Assembly (NCBI GenBank): GCA_026394055.1
Contig: JAPKYZ010000019.1
Span: forward strand, 1 to 41,906
Reading direction: 5' to 3'
Source of the DNA: Acidobacteriota bacterium
Lineage (GTDB): Bacteria; Acidobacteriota; Terriglobia; Bryobacterales; Bryobacteraceae
DNA: 41,906 nucleotides
Part shown: piece after piece, positions 8,367-17,113 of the stretch
How the letters are laid out: each line of letters opens with the position of its first letter
Position numbering within the stretch: position 1 is the first letter of the stretch
Position numbers and translations under genes: made by a program
Notes under the pieces: model-generated
What the model was told of the DNA's origin: nothing
The model's input: only the letters and a program-made list of their open reading frames with translations
Database searches by the model: none

Positions 8367-8594
8367 ATGCGGACCACTGTGCTCGATTTGGCCCACGACG
8401 CCCAAGAAATCATCGCCCGCGTCGGCAGCGGCGAAACCGTTCTGGTGGATCGCGACGGCCTCCCCTTCGCCGAAATCCGGCCCGTCGAGGTGCCTACCAA
8501 CCCCTTTCGTGATCCGGAGAGGATTGCCTTGCTGGCCCGCCTGTTCCCACCGACACCGCTCGACAGCGGGCGAATTCTGGAAGAAGACCGATAA
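8367..8594 (+). CDS. Phd/YefM-like antitoxin
   Basis: A 75-residue protein. The first ~40 residues (T-V-L-D-L-A-H-D-A-Q-E-I-I-A-R-V-G-S-G-E-T-V) are followed by L-V-D-R-D-G-L-P-F-A-E-I-R-P, matching the Phd/YefM N-terminal DNA-binding fold that represses its own operon. The remaining ~35 residues (D-P-E-R-I-A-L-L-A-R-L-F, ending L-E-E-D-R) would be the toxin-binding tail. It is followed after 15 bp by a PIN-domain toxin reading frame interrupted by a stop codon, so this may now be an orphan antitoxin. Confidence 0.8.
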   Translation: MRTTVLDLAHDAQEIIARVGSGETVLVDRDGLPFAEIRPVEVPTNPFRDPERIALLARLFPPTPLDSGRILEEDR

Positions 8595-8609
8595 CCGCAT
8601 AGGCCCGGC

Positions 8610-9041
8610 GTGCCACCCTACTTCGACTCCGCCTATATCGCCAAAAGCTAACTCAGCGAAGTGGATTCGTCGCGTGTGCGGGATGTTGTAATTCGCTCGC
8701 GGTTCATCTACTCGTCGGAGTTGGCGCTGGTTGAGATGGCGACGGTGTTCCATCGGCACCTCCGTGAAGGGCATGCTTCGCTCGAATCGATTGATGCAGC
8801 CCAAAGGCTGTTCCAACTAGACCAGCAGCGCCAGTTCTGGGTGATCACGCCGGTCTCTACCGAAATCGTGACGCTGGCCGCCCGCATCATCAGTGGACTC
8901 CCCTCCCACCTTCTCATCCGCGCCTCCGACGCCATCCACCTGGCCACCGCCCGCCACCTGGGCCTCACCGAAGTCTGGACCAACGACCGCCGCATGCTGG
9001 AAGCCGCTCCAGCTTTCGGGGTCACCGGCCGGTCTGTTTAG
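8610..9041 (+). pseudogene. PIN-domain toxin (VapC-like) with an in-frame TAA near the N-terminus
   Basis: From GTG 8610 the frame reads V-P-P-Y-F-D-S-A-Y-I-A-K-S, then TAA at 8649-8651. It continues in the same frame as L-S-E-V-D-S-S-R-V-R and through a full PIN body (E-L-A-L-V-E-M; A-S-D-A-I-H-L-A-T-A; V-W-T-N-D-R-R-M-L). In the family the Y-F-D-S-A motif carries the first catalytic Asp, and the position of the stop is normally an aromatic residue (A-K-x-Y-L). A single base change from TAC or TAT would explain it. Re-initiation at GTG 8661 would give 126 residues lacking the first catalytic Asp. This is most simply a disabled ribonuclease toxin; a sequencing error is possible. Confidence 0.75.
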
Positions 9042-9070
9042 CGGGCGGCGTACAGCGCCTCTCGCCAAAC

Positions 9071-9100
9071 AAAAAAGCGGGACCCGTTGCCGGATCCCGC
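9071..9100 (-). terminator. Intrinsic terminator downstream of the large TonB receptor gene
   Basis: The stem GCGGGA (9077-9082) / TCCCGC (9095-9100) sits beside AAAAAA at 9071-9076. On the minus strand this is a hairpin followed by a U-tract, 22 bp past the stop of the gene ending at 9122. Confidence 0.75.
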
Positions 9101-9121
9101 CTGATCGAACTTCAGCCCAGC

Positions 9122-12100
9122 CTAGAAGTAATACTTCAAGCCAATCTGAATGTTCCGTGGGCCGACGCCACTGCGTAGTCCCGTGATCTGGCCAAAGGTG
9201 GTCGACCCGAATGAGGCAGCCGGGTCGCCGAACATGGGCGTGTTGGTGAAGTTGTTCGCTTCAAACCGGAATTCGAAGCGTTGGCCCTCGCGGGTGGCGA
9301 TGCTCTTCAAGATCGCGGCATCCAGCGTCTTAATGCCAGGTCCGCGATAGCCGAGGTTCCGGGGAGCCGTCCCCGGCACATCCGCCGCCGGTTGAGTGAA
9401 CGCCGCGCGGTTGAAGTAGTTGTTGATCCGGTCCTGCACGGAGCCGGTCGTGCTGGGGTCGCCCACCAGGTTCGGGCGCTGGGTTCCGTCCCAGATGTTG
9501 CCGCCGGACTGGAGCACTTGCAACGGCATGCCGCTCGACATCAACAGAAAGCCGCTCATTTGCCAGCCGCCCGCTACCCAGTCCACCACCCGATTCCAGT
9601 TGGCGCCAAACTTCTTCTTGCGGCCAAAAGGCAGCTCATAGGCACCGGTCATCACGATGCGGTGCGCCACATCATGCGAGGAAAGAGATCGTTCGCCGCG
9701 CAGGTCCCAGATGTTCTGCAGCGACGTCGACCCGCCCAGCCACGAGACGTTGCCGGAGCTATGCGAAACGTTGTCGATCATCTTGGACCACGTGTAGTGG
9801 GTCAACATCGTCAGGCCCTCGCTAAACCGCTTCTCCCACTTCAACTGCATCGCGTGATAGTTGGAATCGCCACGAGCCGGTTCCGCGGTGCCCACGCCTG
9901 TGCCGTCAAATTGCGGCATCGGACGCAGCAGGCGGCTGCGGCTGACATTGGCCACACTCAGCGGGGACCGCGCATCGGTAATCTGACCCAAGAACGGATT
10001 CGGCACCAGTGCCGCCAGCGCCGTCCGCCCCAAGCCCCAGGCCGATTGCGGCAAGGGCGACAAGGTGGTGACCGGCATGAACAGGTGCACGCCACGGCTA
10101 CCCGTGTAATTCACCTCCAACACCGACCGCAACGGGAGCTCGCGCTGGATCGAGAAGTTCCACGAATGATACTCCGGGTTGCGGTTGTTCGACGCCACGA
10201 TGGTGCTGGCGCCAAAACCGATCAGCGTCGCATCGCCTTGCGCACGGCCGGGCGGCAGCAGGATCCCGTTGGGGAACGGATTGCTCAGCCGGGCGTTCAA
10301 CGTGGCGTTGGCGTCCAGTGTCCAGATGGACGGCGAATTGATCGTAAACCCAGTGCCCGGGCGGCCAAACACCGTTGCGCGCGATAGCGTGTAGAACAGG
10401 CCATAGCCGGAGCGGATGGACGTTTTCGGGTTCAAAGCATAGGCAAAGCCGACGCGCGGCTGGAAGTTGTTGCGGTCAGCGTCAAACGGCGAACGGCGCT
10501 TGTCGTCGACAAACTTGATCACGCCTCGCGTGTCGTAGCCATTGGCCTTAACCGGGGACTGCGCGTTCAAGTCCCAATAGCTGTAGCGGTCCTGCACTTC
10601 CCAGCGCGGCACGTCAAAGTCGTACCGCAGACCCAGGTTGATGGTCAGCTTGCGGGAGATCTTCCAGTCGTCCTGTACAAAGAAGCCCCAGTAGGCGGAG
10701 CGCGAGAAGGCCTTGGGCTCGATCTGGTACTCGCTGCCCGTGGTCCAGCCGATCAGCATCGCCGCCAAGCCATTGCCCTCGTTACCTGGGCAGGTGAAGC
10801 GGTCGCGGCACGTGACGCCCCGGCCGAAGTTGAACCGGCCGGACGGATTGCCGGGCTGCAGGTAGTCCAGTTGATTGAACCGCCACTCGCCGCCGGTCTT
10901 GATGTTGTGCCCGCCCCAGGTTTTACTGAGCGACGCAGAGGCGTGGTGCACTCCTTCCTGCCGGTCCATTACCCAGTAGGGCTCCGTGCCAAACTCCTGG
11001 AAGCCTTCCGGGGCAAAGCGCGGGAACACCAGGTTAGTGGCGGTATCCTTCATATTCTTGGGCAGGCCCAACTCGGTCAGGTCAAACGACACATTCGGGT
11101 TGCGCGCAAAGTTCGAGTAGGTGAAGCCGTAGCGCAACGTCAGCACCATCGTGGGGCTGGCGATGGTGGTCAGTTCCGCCACCATCGACTTAGTGTTGGT
11201 CGAATTGGGCCCGCCCGTGTAGTAGGCCGGGTTGCCGTCGCCAAACAGGTTCGGATTCGTACCCTGGCTGATCACGTTGCTGTAGCGGCCGCTCAGGCGG
11301 TTGGCGGCGTTTAGATTGTGGTCGCCCTTGATGTTGATTTGATGGCTGCTGCTGCCGTTGATCCCTTGGCCAAACCAGTTAGCCGTGTTGGTAAACTGGG
11401 CGCCCGGTTGATTGGCGCGCGGCACGTAGGACAAGGCCTTCAGCGAAATGGGATCCATCATCGAAGCCGGCACAATGTTACCCGCAAACGGCAGGCGGTC
11501 AATCACACCCGCCGCGCTGGTGGTGGTGCTGAACGGATTGTAGACCTGCATCAACTGCCCGGACGCATTAAAGGTTTGCGAAAAGTTGCCGGCCCGTTGC
11601 AGGTCGGAAGGCAGGGTAATCGTCGCCACCTGTGGACTTTCCTGCTTGGTGTACTCATAGCCGCCAAAGAAGAACGTGCGGTTCTTGATCACCGGGCCGC
11701 CGATCACGCCGCCGTATTGGTCGCGGTGGAAGGAGGGCAGCGCGCGACCGGCACGGTTGGCAAACCAGTCGTTGGCGTTCAGCGCCGCATCACGCAGGAA
11801 GTAGTAGCCCGTGCCGTGGAAGCTATTGGTGCCGGAACGGGTCACCATGTTCACCACCGCACCGCCGGTCTGGCCATACTCGGCGGAGAAGAAGTTGGTC
11901 TGCATTTTGAACTCCTGCACGACGTCCACCGAAGGCGAAAACTTCAGATCGGAGATGCCGGAATTCTGTTCCACCGTGGTCACTGTTGCGCCATCCACCA
12001 GCACATCCGAGGTGGAATTGCGCGCGCCGTTGGCCACAAAATTGGTGGAACTATCGCCCCGCCGCCCGCCGGAGCCCACCACGCCGGGCGTCAGATAGGC

Positions 12101-12565
12101 CAAGCTGATCGAGTTACGGGCAATATTGGGCAGCGACAGGATGTACTTGTTGTCGATCACCTGGCCCAGATTCGAAATCGTGGTGTTCACGAGGGCCGCG
12201 GAACCTTCCACCTCAATCGTGGAGGTGATCTCGCCCACCTGCAGTTGGGCGTGGATGGTGGCCTGCTCCTGCACCGCCACCGTGAACCGGCCCGACGAGA
12301 AACGCTTAAAGCCCGGCGCCTCGGCCGTCAGCACATAGCTGCCCGGAGGCAGTGCGGTGACCACAAAGCGTCCCGCTGCGTCGGCCACCGTACTGGAAAC
12401 GGTACCGCGATCCTGGCTGGTGACATTTATCTTGGCCGCCCCTATGCTCGCGCCGGAGACATCGGTGACGGTTCCATTCACGCTAGCGGTAAAGGATTGG
12501 CCCAAAGCAATGGGTACCACTAGGGCCGCCAACACGGCCGAATGCACTAACTGACGAATCTTCAC
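9122..12565 (-). CDS. Large Oar-like TonB-dependent receptor with carboxypeptidase-regulatory domain
   Basis: A 1147-residue outer-membrane protein of the type expanded in Acidobacteria and related to Oar. It starts with GTG at 12565, with AGGAGA 8 nt upstream. A signal peptide ends near A-L-G-Q (residue ~23). Residues ~25-110 are the CarboxypepD_reg domain (V-N-G-T-V-T-D-V-S-G-A-S-I). The plug follows (V-A-N-G-A-R-N-S-T-S-D-V-L-V-D-G), with the typical S-A-E-Y-G-Q-T-G-G-A-V-V-N motif near 230 and H-G-T-G-Y-Y-F-L-R. A long barrel then runs to the end L-K-Y-Y-F. Large size and several loops with few repeats suggest uptake of bulky ligands, but no substrate can be named. It is monocistronic, with an intrinsic terminator downstream. 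Confidence 0.92.
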   Translation of the reverse strand: MKIRQLVHSAVLAALVVPIALGQSFTASVNGTVTDVSGASIGAAKINVTSQDRGTVSSTVADAAGRFVVTALPPGSYVLTAEAPGFKRFSSGRFTVAVQEQATIHAQLQVGEITSTIEVEGSAALVNTTISNLGQVIDNKYILSLPNIARNSISLAYLTPGVVGSGGRRGDSSTNFVANGARNSTSDVLVDGATVTTVEQNSGISDLKFSPSVDVVQEFKMQTNFFSAEYGQTGGAVVNMVTRSGTNSFHGTGYYFLRDAALNANDWFANRAGRALPSFHRDQYGGVIGGPVIKNRTFFFGGYEYTKQESPQVATITLPSDLQRAGNFSQTFNASGQLMQVYNPFSTTTSAAGVIDRLPFAGNIVPASMMDPISLKALSYVPRANQPGAQFTNTANWFGQGINGSSSHQINIKGDHNLNAANRLSGRYSNVISQGTNPNLFGDGNPAYYTGGPNSTNTKSMVAELTTIASPTMVLTLRYGFTYSNFARNPNVSFDLTELGLPKNMKDTATNLVFPRFAPEGFQEFGTEPYWVMDRQEGVHHASASLSKTWGGHNIKTGGEWRFNQLDYLQPGNPSGRFNFGRGVTCRDRFTCPGNEGNGLAAMLIGWTTGSEYQIEPKAFSRSAYWGFFVQDDWKISRKLTINLGLRYDFDVPRWEVQDRYSYWDLNAQSPVKANGYDTRGVIKFVDDKRRSPFDADRNNFQPRVGFAYALNPKTSIRSGYGLFYTLSRATVFGRPGTGFTINSPSIWTLDANATLNARLSNPFPNGILLPPGRAQGDATLIGFGASTIVASNNRNPEYHSWNFSIQRELPLRSVLEVNYTGSRGVHLFMPVTTLSPLPQSAWGLGRTALAALVPNPFLGQITDARSPLSVANVSRSRLLRPMPQFDGTGVGTAEPARGDSNYHAMQLKWEKRFSEGLTMLTHYTWSKMIDNVSHSSGNVSWLGGSTSLQNIWDLRGERSLSSHDVAHRIVMTGAYELPFGRKKKFGANWNRVVDWVAGGWQMSGFLLMSSGMPLQVLQSGGNIWDGTQRPNLVGDPSTTGSVQDRINNYFNRAAFTQPAADVPGTAPRNLGYRGPGIKTLDAAILKSIATREGQRFEFRFEANNFTNTPMFGDPAASFGSTTFGQITGLRSGVGPRNIQIGLKYYF

Positions 12566-12761
12566 GGATTCTTCTCCTGTCGTGGGAACTAATTCTGCAG
12601 GTCAACAACCGGACAGAACCCGCTGATTGTATATGAAAATCAGATTCGCGTGGGGGCGTGCAATCCCGGGGCACCCGGCACCTCAACCACATTTCCCGCT
12701 GAGCAGTGGGCCTTCACTTGGCACCGTTTTTGCAAATGAGAACGGCGCGGAACCCTCCCTT

Positions 12762-12813
12762 AAAAAGGCAAACGCGCCACCCTGCCGCCCGTCAAGGCGA
12801 GAGAGTGGCGCGT
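12762..12813 (-). terminator. Intrinsic terminator of the nuclease/PEP-CTERM operon
   Basis: A 9-bp perfect stem (ACGCGCCAC 12772-12780 / GTGGCGCGT 12805-12813), with a smaller CGCC/GGCG helix possible inside the loop. On the minus strand it is followed by a T-rich run complementary to AAAAA at 12762-12766. It lies 20 bp beyond the stop of the PEP-CTERM gene. Confidence 0.7.
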
Positions 12814-12832
12814 GGCGCAGTCTTGATGAGCG

Positions 12833-13354
12833 CTACTTACGCCGCCGCAAGGCGAAGGCGAGGCCGGTCAAAGCCGCCGCTGCCAAGCCCAAGCTGGCCG
12901 GCTCCGGCACGGCTTGGACGTCGATTGTCAGGGCCTTGCTGAGATCGCTGGTCGAGGTCAGTGTGAACAGGCCTTCGTTGCCATTCAGTTCCGAGAGGAC
13001 GCTGAACACGCTCACGCCTTCGCTCTGGGCCAGAAACTTGAACGAGACCAGTGTCACCGTCGAATCCGTGTTGCCCGGAAAAGTGAACACGGCGATCTTG
13101 GTGTCCGGCAAGCCGAAATCAGGGCCAAAGAACGGGTTGATGTCGTAGCTCTGCAAGCTGATCGCGCTGGTGCTGACCAGATAATCCAAGCCAAAACCCA
13201 GGATCTCCTGCACATTGCCGCTCACCACCAGATCGATGGTGAAGGACTGGCCCACATAGGGCGTCGTGTCCGGTGTAACCAAGCTAATTGTCGCCGCCGC
13301 GGAGCTGAACGCGGAGACCGTGGCCAGGGCAAGTGTCAAGTAGAGTTTTTTCAT
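12833..13354 (-). CDS. PEP-CTERM-anchored protein with cohesin-like domain
   Basis: A 173-residue exported protein. An N-terminal signal peptide (M-K-K-L-Y-L-T-L-A-L-A-T) ends near residue 20. Residues ~25-140 form a beta-rich body resembling cohesin domains: V-G-Q-S-F-T-I-D-L-V-V-S-G, then I-L-G-F-G-L-D-Y, and V-T-L-V-S-F-K-F-L-A. The C-terminus is a canonical PEP-CTERM sorting signal: V-P-E-P at 149-152, a hydrophobic helix and a terminal R-R-R-K. Such proteins are processed by exosortase and tethered to the envelope. The gene lies 28 bp downstream of a dockerin-bearing nuclease gene on the same strand, and an intrinsic terminator follows. The cohesin assignment is by eye and moderately sure; the PEP-CTERM signal is clear. 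Confidence 0.85.
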   Translation of the reverse strand: MKKLYLTLALATVSAFSSAAATISLVTPDTTPYVGQSFTIDLVVSGNVQEILGFGLDYLVSTSAISLQSYDINPFFGPDFGLPDTKIAVFTFPGNTDSTVTLVSFKFLAQSEGVSVFSVLSELNGNEGLFTLTSTSDLSKALTIDVQAVPEPASLGLAAAALTGLAFALRRRK

Positions 13355-13382
13355 TTCTTGTTGTCCTTAAGGTGAATTGTAG

Positions 13383-16300
13383 CTAGCGCTGGTAGGCGGC
13401 GGCGCAGGTGGACCAGCGGCTGAAATCGGTCAGCGTGATCTTGCCATCGCCATCGAGATCGGACCGGCGGTTGCCCGCGGTCAACGGCTTGCCGACCGCC
13501 GCGCGGATGATGTTCTGGTCGGCCGCATCAACCACGCCGTCGTCGTTCAAGTCGCCACACAGCGGGTTGAAGCCCACCAGCAGCGGGTCATGGTCGGAGG
13601 TGCGGAAGGCCCCGGCGTTATACCAAGCGGCCAACTGCGCCGCGCTCTTGGCCTGGCTGCTGCTGTTGCCGTCGTAGTCGGAATTGTAATCGAGCACCAC
13701 CGGCTCATCCGCATTGATATGCCACTCGGAAACGCCGGTCACTTGACGCAGCAGGGCCGGGTTGGCCAGCGCATGATCGAGGGCGCCCGATTCGCCGCTG
13801 AACAGGTAGGAGTAGCCCGCCTTGTCGCCCAGCGTCGCAACCAGATCCTTGAAGACGGCGTTCGGGCTGGGCGGGAAGGCCGGGAAGCTGCCCGTGGCGG
13901 GCTTGCTGAAGGCCGTGCTGGTCAGCGCGGACAGCGGATCTTCCTTCAGGTGGGCATTCAAGTCGCCCACGATCAGAAAGCGCCGGTCAGCCGCGGGGGT
14001 CGGATCGGCGGTGGGGTTGGTGGCCAACCAGTCGATCAACGCCCGCGCCATGCTGACGCGTGAGAGATTGCAATTGTCCTGGCCATCGTTTAAGTCCGGA
14101 TCGGACGGCGAGGAGGTGCAGGCGCTGCCCTTGGACTTGAAGTGATTGGCGACCACGGTAAAGTGCTGCAAGCCCGGCTTGGCACCCGTCAGCAGCTTGA
14201 ACGTCTGCGCGATGGCGGGGCGATTCCGTCCATCCAGAGCGCGCGGGTCCACCGTGTTGTTGAGAACCTTGTAGCTGCCCACCGGCTCCACCAGCGCCGG
14301 TTGGTAGATGAAGCCGACGCGGATCTGGTCCGTGCCCACGACGCCCGTATTGATGTAGGCCCATTTGGCGGGGTTGCCCGCATTCAGGCTGTTGCCGAAG
14401 CTGTTGACCGAATCAAACACCAGGTCGTTGATCGCCGCGGTGGTGTTGTTTTCCAGTTCACTGATGGCGATCACGGCCGGGTCCATCGCCTTAAAGGCGG
14501 CAATGATCTTGTTGCGCTGCCGTTGGAACTCCGTGGCATCGTTCGCACCACGGCTGTTGTAGGTGGTGAAGTAGTTCAGCACATTGGCGCTGGCCACTTT
14601 CACGCGACCCCCAACGGCAGGCGGCGTCGTGGGCCGCGGATTGTCCGAGGGGCCGAAGGTGATCGGGTTGGACGCCACCGGTTGCAGGCGGTAGGTGTTG
14701 AAGCCGTACCCGAGAACGCCAACGACGGGCGTATAGGTGCCCTCCGCATTCACGTTTGGCCGGTCACCCAGGCGGAGAGTATTGGTGAAGCTTAGGCCAC
14801 CGCCGTCGAACGGGTAGTTGGCGGTGGGCGCCAAAGCACTGTAGGTGTTGTTGGAGCCGTCATCCAAAAGGATGCGGGACTTGGCATTCAGCAGGCTGGC
14901 CGCATTGGCCGCCGCACCGGGAGCGGCCACCTGGCTGCCGGCCATCAGCCGCGTGTAGGTGACGCCATCGCCGTAGTTCGGTACAAACGCCAGGCTCAAT
15001 TCTCCGAAGCGGCCCAGGTCATAGTTATCGGTGACGCGGAGCTGTTGCGGAAAGCGCACCAGCATGCCTTCGTACTGCTCCAGGGCACCCTGATTGGTGG
15101 CGGTCACCAGGTCATCAGTGGGCGCGGCTGCGGGGAACGTGATATCGGTCGGGGTGACGGTGCCGGTGCCACAGGTGATCATCTCGGTGACGGTGTTGAT
15201 CACGGTCTGCTTAAAGGTCTCAGCCACCGTCCCCTTCAAGCGGACGATCTGGCCCTCGGAGACCGTACCCTTCGAACCACCCACGGATTCATCAATGAAG
15301 ATGCCATCCGAGGTGGCCGGGTTGCCATCACCGGGATCCTGCACATAGAAGCCGTTCAGCTTGCTCGCACCCTGGTAGGAGCCCACCACCACACCCTGGA
15401 TGACCTTGATCTGCCCCACCATCGTGCTGGCCAGGCCGGAACCCTGGATGGAGCCGATCGCGGTCTGCGAGGTGTCGGCGCAGCTCAGCGTCGGTATCGG
15501 AGCCGCGTTTACGGTCAGGCTGATGTTGAAGGTGGAACTACGCGGCGTGGCCTCTGTATCGGCCACTGAGCATGGCAGCGAGTACGTCGCGGCGGCCGTC
15601 GCGCCAGGGACCGCATAGGTTCCCGAAATGGTGGTGCCCACGACGATCAGGGCAAACGTGCTGCTGCCGCCCACTGTGGTCAGGTTGCAGGAGACGTTGT
15701 AGCCGGTCGAGGCGGGGTTGGTGCCGGCCGTGATCGTGCCGGCGAAAGTGGTCGAGCTGCCGGCCGTCACCGTCGAAGCAGTGGCCGTCGCGGAAGGAGG
15801 CGTGGAAACCGGTGGGGCCGAGCAGGGTGCCAGCGTGGTGGTGGTATTGCGCGGAGCCGGGGTGCCGGTTTGGAAGTCGGCCGAATTGACGTTGGTGTCC
15901 GTGCAGCCGCCATCCTTGCGGAACGCGGCCAAGATGGAGCTCAAGGTAGGCGCGGCCCCGGTTCCCTCAAAAAAGTTGGCGCCGCTGCCGCCGGTACCAT
16001 AGCCCACCAGGTCAACAATCTGGCCCAGTTGCGTCGCGTTGCAAGGCTGTCCAGCGCTGCCATTGCAGGCCAAGCCGGTGGCAACGTTGGCCAGGATCAC
16101 CTTGCCCGCCGTGCCGGACATGTTGGGCACCGTGGCGGAGGCGTCCGCGGTCGGCAGAAGTGAGCCCACGGCCCCACCCGATGCTAATTGGACCAGGAAG
16201 TACTGGCCAGGCTGAAGCGAGACATTGGGAAGTGCAAAAGGACTGTTCGCCGAAAAGTTTCCCGTTCCCGTGGCGCTGGAATATTGAATCGACCAACCGT

Positions 16301-16487
16301 TCAGGCTGACCGCGGCATTGCTGCGGTTAAACAGCTCAACATAGTCGTTCCGGAGCGTAGCGCTGGCATTGCCGCCCGCGCCATAGATCTGGCTGATCAC
16401 CACTGACGGGTTCGTCTGCTGGGCCTGAAGGCCGATGCACGCGAGCGCCGCCAGCAGGGCGGTTGAGATGAGGTGCCGAACGGACAT
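13383..16487 (-). CDS. Secreted ExeM/NucH-type endonuclease with lamin-tail domain and C-terminal dockerin
   Basis: A 1034-residue exported protein, ATG at 16487 with GGAGG 7 nt upstream. The signal peptide ends near L-Q-A-Q (~22). Visible parts in order: a lamin-tail domain (~25-170; D-Y-V-E-L-F-N-R-S then L-N-G-W-S-I-Q-Y); a Thr/Ser-rich Ig-like segment (~225-330); an OB-fold-like nuclease accessory domain (~335-480; G-F-Y-V-Q-D-P-G-D-G); and an endonuclease/exonuclease/phosphatase catalytic domain (~600-970; A-S-A-N-V-L-N-Y-F, S-E-L-E-N-N, A-N-H-F-K-S-K-G, V-G-D-L-N-A-H, S-D-H-D-P-L). The last 58 residues are a dockerin with two calcium loops (D979-D990 and D1010-D1021). ExeM/NucH enzymes degrade extracellular DNA. 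The dockerin suggests non-covalent docking to a cohesin; the next gene in the operon encodes a candidate. Confidence 0.92.
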   Translation of the reverse strand: MSVRHLISTALLAALACIGLQAQQTNPSVVISQIYGAGGNASATLRNDYVELFNRSNAAVSLNGWSIQYSSATGTGNFSANSPFALPNVSLQPGQYFLVQLASGGAVGSLLPTADASATVPNMSGTAGKVILANVATGLACNGSAGQPCNATQLGQIVDLVGYGTGGSGANFFEGTGAAPTLSSILAAFRKDGGCTDTNVNSADFQTGTPAPRNTTTTLAPCSAPPVSTPPSATATASTVTAGSSTTFAGTITAGTNPASTGYNVSCNLTTVGGSSTFALIVVGTTISGTYAVPGATAAATYSLPCSVADTEATPRSSTFNISLTVNAAPIPTLSCADTSQTAIGSIQGSGLASTMVGQIKVIQGVVVGSYQGASKLNGFYVQDPGDGNPATSDGIFIDESVGGSKGTVSEGQIVRLKGTVAETFKQTVINTVTEMITCGTGTVTPTDITFPAAAPTDDLVTATNQGALEQYEGMLVRFPQQLRVTDNYDLGRFGELSLAFVPNYGDGVTYTRLMAGSQVAAPGAAANAASLLNAKSRILLDDGSNNTYSALAPTANYPFDGGGLSFTNTLRLGDRPNVNAEGTYTPVVGVLGYGFNTYRLQPVASNPITFGPSDNPRPTTPPAVGGRVKVASANVLNYFTTYNSRGANDATEFQRQRNKIIAAFKAMDPAVIAISELENNTTAAINDLVFDSVNSFGNSLNAGNPAKWAYINTGVVGTDQIRVGFIYQPALVEPVGSYKVLNNTVDPRALDGRNRPAIAQTFKLLTGAKPGLQHFTVVANHFKSKGSACTSSPSDPDLNDGQDNCNLSRVSMARALIDWLATNPTADPTPAADRRFLIVGDLNAHLKEDPLSALTSTAFSKPATGSFPAFPPSPNAVFKDLVATLGDKAGYSYLFSGESGALDHALANPALLRQVTGVSEWHINADEPVVLDYNSDYDGNSSSQAKSAAQLAAWYNAGAFRTSDHDPLLVGFNPLCGDLNDDGVVDAADQNIIRAAVGKPLTAGNRRSDLDGDGKITLTDFSRWSTCAAAYQR

Positions 16488-16639
16488 GCAAATTCCTCCA
16501 ACTGAACTGACCGATGTCTACAGAAAGAGCAGGTTAGCACGGAGGTGTTGCAGCACCGTGAATTAGGAGAAGGCACTCTGTTTGAGCCCGAAGCGCCAGG
16601 CGCAGCCTTCGCGCGGTCGCCTGGTGCACACACCCGCCG

Positions 16640-17101
16640 TCAGCGGCCCGCCGTGCGAGTGGCGGTAAATGAGATGAGTCGCGCGCCAATACCGACGCCC
16701 ATGACAGTACAGGGCCCGCCGTTCCACATCCCTTCCAGCCGGTCCTGCGTGAGCGTAGCGTTCCAGCAAGTGCCGTCAGCCTCAAACCGATAGCGGGAAG
16801 GGCTCGCGGGGAAGGTCTTGATGGCCCGAAGCGGTACCTTTCGGTTTGTCAAATGATGGGTTGTTCGACGCGATGGCTCATCTTGATCATTCAAGACAAT
16901 CTCGACCTCGACGAAAGCAGTCTCAAGCATGCTCCCCTTCAGCCCTTTGCGCCCCTGCCACACGCGCAGGCGGAAATGTCCCTCTTCTTCGGACATTCCT
17001 CTGGGCAGGTTCCAAACACCTTCCCAGGAGCCAATCAGAGGGTCCGGGCGCAGCGGCTCAGCACCAAGCAGCAGTTGGAGCGAAAAAATCAACGGGAGCA
17101 T
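16640..17101 (-). CDS. Small exported protein of unknown function, downstream of the GT2 gene
   Basis: A 153-residue protein with a short hydrophobic N-terminus (M-L-P-L-I-F-S-L-Q-L-L-L-G-A) that looks like a signal peptide. The rest is predicted beta-rich (G-S-W-E-G-V-W, H-F-R-L-R-V-W-Q, L-E-G-M-W-N-G-G-P-C) with two cysteines. I do not recognise a family; the 'G-x-W-x-G' start with a terminal 'L-x-G-x-W' resembles small lipocalin-like or avidin-like barrels, but only loosely. It starts 12 bp after the stop of the glycosyltransferase gene, so it is very likely co-transcribed and may act on, or sense, the same polysaccharide. An imperfect hairpin at 16593-16627 lies just past its stop but has no U-tract. 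Confidence 0.65.
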   Translation of the reverse strand: MLPLIFSLQLLLGAEPLRPDPLIGSWEGVWNLPRGMSEEEGHFRLRVWQGRKGLKGSMLETAFVEVEIVLNDQDEPSRRTTHHLTNRKVPLRAIKTFPASPSRYRFEADGTCWNATLTQDRLEGMWNGGPCTVMGVGIGARLISFTATRTAGR

Positions 17102-17113
17102 GCAAAGCCTGAA

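Noticed and set aside
7410..8816. 468-codon minus-strand frame opposite the DASS transporter
   Set aside because: Low-complexity His/Gly/Gln-rich product with no domain; the plus strand encodes a clear 12-helix transporter.
16593..16627. Hairpin downstream of the 153-residue gene as an intrinsic terminator
   Set aside because: The 10-bp stem has a mismatch on the minus strand and no U-tract follows; evidence is too weak for a call.
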